DNA from: Thinopyrum elongatum
Lineage: Eukaryota; Streptophyta; Magnoliopsida; Poales; Poaceae
Direction: 5' to 3'
Assembly (NCBI GenBank): GCA_011799875.1
Contig: CM022303.1
Coordinates: 551,402,793 to 551,466,792, forward strand
Length of the DNA stretch: 64,000 nt
Part shown: in pieces, positions 58,730-64,000 of the stretch
How the letters are laid out: the number at the start of each line of letters is the position of its first letter
Numbering within the stretch: position 1 is the stretch's first letter
The notes under the pieces: model-generated
Told to the model about the DNA's origin: nothing
The model's input: the letters and a program-made list of their open reading frames with translations, nothing else
Database searches by the model: none
Program-made: the position numbers and the translations under genes

Positions 58730-61640
58730 AATTCCTACTCGTCCTCGAGTAGGTAAATGATAAAAGAAATAATTTATGAAGTTTGAATGCTAGCAAAGTG
58801 CATAAGTTTGATCAATGATAATTTCAATCACTTTTCCTAGCATCATAACAGCAACTCTTTCTCATAAAACTCATCATGTTAAAGTAGCAACCAATTCACA
58901 TGTTAAGGTTCAAACAATGAATTCTCTTGAAACTCAACAACCTATATTCTTAGTCACCAAACAATTGCAATTCAACTTATTCAACAGAGTCTAAGTAAGA
59001 TCTCCACATACTCAACCATCATATAGTCTTCTATGATTGCTAACACTCACAGCATACACATGAGCAAAACGTTTCAACCGGACACATAGAAAGATAGGGG
59101 CTTATAATTTCGCCTCCCAACGTATTCACCTCAAGGGTGATGTCAACAATAATAACTCATGCTACCCATATCCAACTGGATATATGTGCCTAGATCTTTC
59201 CTCACCACATGATGCTTGCCAAAAGAGAAAAATAAAAAGGAATAGAGAGAAAAACTTTGACTCTTGCATGAAAGTAAATACATAAAAGTAAAAGGTTGGC
59301 CCTTTGCAGAGGGAAGCAGAGGTTGCCACCCTTAGTGCAAAAGAACGTCACATTATATTGCCCCTTATGATAGCAACCTTTATTATGCAGTCTGTCGCTT
59401 TTATTCTTTGCTATCACAAGTTCGTACAACGCTCAATTTTCTCATACACTAAATGATCTAACACTTTTAGAAGCAATTTTTATTGCCTTATTGCATCGAT
59501 GACAACTTACTTGAAGGATCTTACTCAATCCTTAGGTAGGTATGGTGGACTCTTGAAAATAAGATTTGGGTTTAAGGGTTTTTGGATGCACAAGTAGTAT
59601 CTCTACTTGGTGCGGAATTTTTGGCTAGCAAAGATGGGGGGCAAGCACCACATGTTGAAGGATCTATGACAATATAACTTCTATGTGAATATGAACAAAC
59701 ATAAATCATTACGTTGTCTTCCTTGTCCAACGTCAACAATTTTGGCATATAATATTTTGATGGGGGCTCACAATCACAAAATATTTCCAAGATAGTGTAT
59801 TTGCATGTGAAAGTTCTCTTCCTTATAGTAATTATTCATGAATTGCTTGTATGACCAATATTGTGATTGTCAAGCTTCAAAAGATTTCGCTTTCTAAACC
59901 CAATGTGAAGCTACCACTAGGCATGATATGAACATATAATTTCAACTTCATGATATTCAATTCTTTCAACAATTTACTCATAGGATAAAAGTGAAGCACG
60001 AGAGTAAATGACAAACTACTCCAAAAAGATATAAGTGAAGATCAAGTGAGTAGTTAAGTAAATGGGTAGCTAGTTGAGGACTCTCTCTTATTTAAAACTT
60101 TCAGATCTAAGTATTAAAACAGCAAGCAAATAAAATAAAATGACATTCTAAGAATACCACACATCATGTGAAGAAGCAAAAACTTAGGCTCAACCCATAC
60201 TAACCGATAGTTGTTCATGAAGAAAGGTGGGATGCCTACCGGGGCATCCCCAAGCTTAGATGCTTGAGACTTTTTGGATTATTAACTTGGGATGCCTTGG
60301 GCATCCCCAATCTTGAGCCTTTGTGTCTCCTTAATTCCTTTTATATCATGGTTTCCCTAAATCTTAAAAACTTCATCCACACAAAACTCAACAAGAACTC
60401 GTGAGATAAATTAGTATAAACCAATGCAAAAACCTTATCATTCTCTACTGTAGAAAATCACAAAAAAATTTATTCAACATTGCATACTAAATGCCTCTGC
60501 ATATTTAATACTCCTATCCTCAAATAGAATCATTAAACAAGCAAACATAACAGCACTCTGCCAAAACAGTACAGTCTGTAAAGAATGCAAGAGTATCAAT
60601 ACTTCTTCAACACCAAAAATTATGAAAATTTACCAAACTGTAGGAAATTTATCATAGCTTACTTTGCAAAAAGTCTCAACATTTTATCACATTCTGACTT
60701 TTCTCGAGAATTTTTCCAACATCGATAAACTTTCTGTTTTGAAACAGCAACTCATATACTTGCAAAATGAGCATGGTAAAGGCTATCCTTGACAATTTTT
60801 ATTGAAAAGAAAGATGCAAAACATTATTCTAAATAACAGCAAGCAAATCCTAACAAGAAGATGACGCTCCAAGCAAAACACATATCATGTGACGAAAAAA
60901 ATGTAGCTCCAAGTGAGGTTACCGATAATGTTGGAGACGAAAGAGGGGATGCCTTCCGGGGCATCCCCAAGCTTAGTTGCTTGGATATTCCTTGAATATT
61001 ACCTTGGGGTGCCTTGGGAATCCCCAAGATTAGGGTCTTTTCACTCCTTATTCTCCTCATATCGACATCTCACCCAAAACTTGAAAACTTCAATCACACA
61101 AGACTTAACGGAACTTCGTGAGATAGGTTAGTATGATAAAGAGCAAACCATTTCACTTTTGTACTGTCGAAGACAAGATTAGTAATTGTTTCCACACAAT
61201 GCCTACTGTAGCATATCATGTCCACAATTTGTATTGATCAATATAAGCCATAGAAACTAGAAAACAAGCAAACTATGCATTGAAAACAGAATCTGTCAAC
61301 AACAGATCAGTCTGTAGTAATCTGTACTACAAACACACTTATTATACTCCAAAAATTCTGAAAAATTAGGACAACGTAGAGAATTTGTATATTTATCACC
61401 TTTAAAAAATTCATATCAAAAGCACGTTCCAGTGAATTTTAAAAATTCCTGGACTGAGCGTAAAAGTTTCTGTTTTTGCACAGATTCGAGTCAACTATCA
61501 TCCACACTATCCCAAAGGCTTTACTTGGCACTTTATTGAAACAAAAGCAATAAAACATGATTACTACAGTAGCATAATCATGTGAACACACATAAACAGT
61601 ATGGGTAAATGTTGGGTTGTCTCCCAACAAGCGCTTTTCT
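58730..61640. repeat. Noncoding interior of copy B with AAGCTTGGGGATGC modules
   Basis: Complement copies GCATCCCCAAGCTT or variants at 60244, 60301, 60961 and 61018, again in two pairs 57 bases apart. The rest is AT-rich with no gene. Confidence 0.75.
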
Positions 61641-62638
61641 TTAATGCCTTTTAGCTAGGCATGATGATTTCAATGATGCTCGCATAAAAGATAAGAATTG
61701 AAACATAACAAGAGCATCATGAAACACATGGCAAGCACATTTAATTCTAACCCACTTCCTATGCATAGGGATTTTGTGAGCAAAAAAATTATGGGAGCAA
61801 GAATCAACTAGCATAGGAAGGCAAAACAAGTGCAACTTCAAAACTTTCAACATATAGAGAGGAAACTTGATATTATTGCAATACCTACAAGCACATGTTC
61901 CTCTCTCATAATAATTTTCAGTAGCATCATGAATGAATTCAACAATATAGCTATCACATAAAGCTTTCTTTTCATGATCCACAAGCATAGAATTTTTATT
62001 ACTCTCCACATATGCAAATTTATTCTCATTCATAGTGGTGGGAGCAAACTCAACAAAATAACTATCATGTGATTGAAAATTAAAATCATGATGACAAATT
62101 TCATGGTTATCATTATTCAATATAGCATAATGTCATCACCATAATCATCATAGATAGCAACTTTGTTATCATAGTCAATTGAAACCTCTTCCAAAATAGT
62201 GGATTCATCACTAAATAAAGTCATGACCTCTCCAAATCCACTTTCATAATTATTACAATAAGATTCAACACCCTCCAAAATAGTGGGATCATTAATACCT
62301 AGAGTTGACACTCTTCAAAACCCACTTTCATCAATATAATCGTCATAAATAGGAGGCATGCTACCATTATAACAAATTTTCACATCAAAACTTGGGGGAC
62401 TAAAAATATGATCTTCATCAAACATAGCATCCCCAAGCTTGTTGCTTTGCATATCATTAGCATCATGGATATTCAAAGAATTCATACCAACAATATTGCA
62501 ATCATGCTCATCATTCAAAGATTTTTTTTCAAACATTTTATAGAATTCTTCTTCTATCAATTGAGCACAATTTTCCTTTCCATCATTTTCATGAAAGACA
62601 TTATAGAGATGAATAATATGATGCAACCTCAATTCCAT
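61641..62638 (-). pseudogene. Conserved ORF of the non-autonomous Athila-like element (copy B)
   Basis: Minus strand ATG at 62638 (MELRLHHIIHLYNVF) to a TGA at about 62313; the same frame continues to 62117 (PTILEGVES, GEVMTLFSDESTILEE), then a shifted block 62120-61641 (HDSYFVEFAPTT, DHEKKALCDSYIVEFIH, AHKIPMHRKWVR). The TGA replaces a glycine codon present in copy A. In turn copy B is open where copy A has its TAA at 35311. The two copies were therefore broken separately. The function is unknown. Confidence 0.65.
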
Positions 62639-62739
62639 TTTTTTTGTAGTTTTCTTTTTATAAACCAAACTAGTGATAAAACAAGAAACTAAAAGATTCA
62701 ATTGAAAGATCTAAAGATATACCTTCATGCACTCACCTC

Positions 62740-62756
62740 CCCGGCAACGGCGCCAG
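62740..62756 (-). other. Primer-binding site, Athila type
   Basis: TGGCGCCGTTGCCGGGG on the minus strand, nine bases from the 5' LTR. Confidence 0.88.
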
Positions 62757-62765
62757 AAAAGAGCT

Positions 62766-64000
62766 TGATGTCTACTACGCAACTTTATTCTTGTAGACTC
62801 GTGTTGGGCCTCCAAGCGCAGAGTTTTGTAGGACAGTAGCAATTTTCCCTCAAGTGGATGACCTAAGGTTTATCAATCCGTGGGAGGCGTAGGATGAAGA
62901 TGGTCTCTCTCAAACAACCCTGCAACCAAATACAAGAAATCTCTTGTGTCGCCAACACACCCAATACAATGGCAAATTGTATAGGTGCACTAGTTCGGCG
63001 AAGAGATGGTGATAAAAGTGTAATATGGATGGTAGAAATATAATTTTATAATCTAAATAAATAAAAACAGCAAGGTAGCAAGTGAAAAAAGTGAGCACAA
63101 ACAGTATTGTAATGCTTGAAAACAAGGCCTAGGGTCCGTACTTTCGCTAGTGCAACCTCTCAACAATGCTAATATAAATGGATCATATAACCATCCCTCA
63201 AAGTGTGATGAAGAATCACTCCAAAGTTCCTATCTAGCGGAGAACATAAGAATAAATTGTTTGTAGGGTACGAAACCACCTCAAAGCTATTCTTTCCGAT
63301 CGATCTATCCAAGAGTTTGTACTAAAATAACACCAAAGCAAATTCAGATTCATAATGCTCAATCCAACACAAAGAATCTCAAAGAGTGCCCCAAGATTTC
63401 TACCGGAGAAACAAAGACAAGAACGTGCATCAACCCCTATGCATAGATTACCCCAATGTCACCTCGGGAATCCGCGAGTTGAGTGCCAAAACATATATCA
63501 AGTGAATCAATACGATACCCCATTGTCACAACGGGTATTCATAGCAAGACATACATAAAGTGTTCTCAAATCCATAAAAGTATTCAATCCAATAAAACAA
63601 AATCTCAAAGGTAAAACTCAATTCATCACAACAAGATAGAGAGGGGAAAACACCATATGATCCGACTATATTAACAAAGCCCACGATACATCAAGATCGT
63701 GACATCTCAAGAACACGAGAGAGAGAGATTATACACATAGCTACTGGTACAAACCCTCAGCCCCTAGGGTGGACTACTCCCTCCTCATCGTGGTGGTCGC
63801 CGGGATGATGAAGATGGCCACCGGTGATGATCTCCCCCTCCGGCAGGGTGCCAGAATGTGGTCTCGATTGGATCTCGTGGATACAGAGGCCTTGCAGTGG
63901 CGGAACTTCTGATCTAGGGTCTCCCCGAGGGTTTTTGGAATATTTGGCAATTTATAGGGCGAAGAGGCGGTGCGGGAGGCCACCGAGGTGGGCACAACCC
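62766..64000 (-). repeat. 5' LTR of copy B, cut by the window end
   Basis: Nearly identical by eye to 57156-58390, with a handful of differences, so the insertion is not very old. Confidence 0.9.

Larger units (their letters stand above)
57156..64000 (-). mobile_element. Non-autonomous Athila-like gypsy element (copy B), right end cut
   Basis: Same organisation as copy A, reversed: 3' LTR 57156-58715, polypurine tract 58716-58729, noncoding modules, ORF region, primer site 62740-62756, 5' LTR from 62766 to beyond the window. CGGGG (57151-57155) would be one half of the target duplication. No gag or pol motif in any frame. Confidence 0.85.

Noticed and set aside
7640..64000. An intact host protein-coding gene
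   Set aside because: Every long frame is a transposon gene or a captured, broken exon; none has promoter, full frame and stop together.

Overview
The window is plant nuclear DNA of the Triticeae type (wheat, Aegilops or barley intergenic DNA, inferred). Most of it is nested transposable elements. Copia, Ty3/gypsy chromovirus, Athila-like and CACTA-like elements are stacked inside one another, their genes carry stops and frameshifts, and the LTR and spacer style is that of large grass genomes. I see no intact host gene. All family calls are from motifs and memory of families; nothing was searched.

Layout. 1-1520: multi-exon gag-like remnant of a gypsy-type element. 1640-2999: fragment of a Copia accessory-ORF (aORF) module, followed by a (TA)n tract. 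3059-4835: CACTA transposase-associated domain, a 76-bp perfect palindrome and an acidic/NLS exon. 4836 to about 23990: a Copia element on the minus strand (3' LTR 4836-6252, aORF, pol; its gag and 5' LTR are not seen). Its aORF is interrupted by a complete Ty3/gypsy chromovirus (7640-17951) with an exact 5-bp target duplication (ACTGT).

About 23990-50048: a composite class II region with CGCACACGGTT-like subterminal repeats, captured gene exons (one B3-like), several tandem arrays, a 5S-rRNA-like segment and a split coiled-coil gene remnant with a TATA box. Two retrotransposons sit in it: a non-autonomous Athila-like element (33383-40771), which splits the coiled-coil gene, and a Copia element on the plus strand (41260-49896, target duplication GTGGT).

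50049-52639: LTR and internal stub of another Athila-like element, minus strand. 52640-55334: CACTA-like element with a dense GGCCC array and transposase-like exon remnants. 55335-57155: minus-strand gypsy LTR followed by an antisense B3-domain gene remnant. 57156-64000: second non-autonomous Athila-like element, minus strand, running off the window.

How parts relate. The two Athila-like elements carry the same broken ORF of about 330 codons but no recognisable gag or pol, so they presumably depended on proteins of an autonomous relative. The minus-strand Copia has a TATA-like, leader-like segment between pol and its aORF, and the same segment recurs at 1640-2999. In both elements with two complete LTRs of unequal length, the 3' LTR lacks the block that holds the TATA-like box. 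These points, the 5S-like segment and the two B3-type captures are the most interesting things here.
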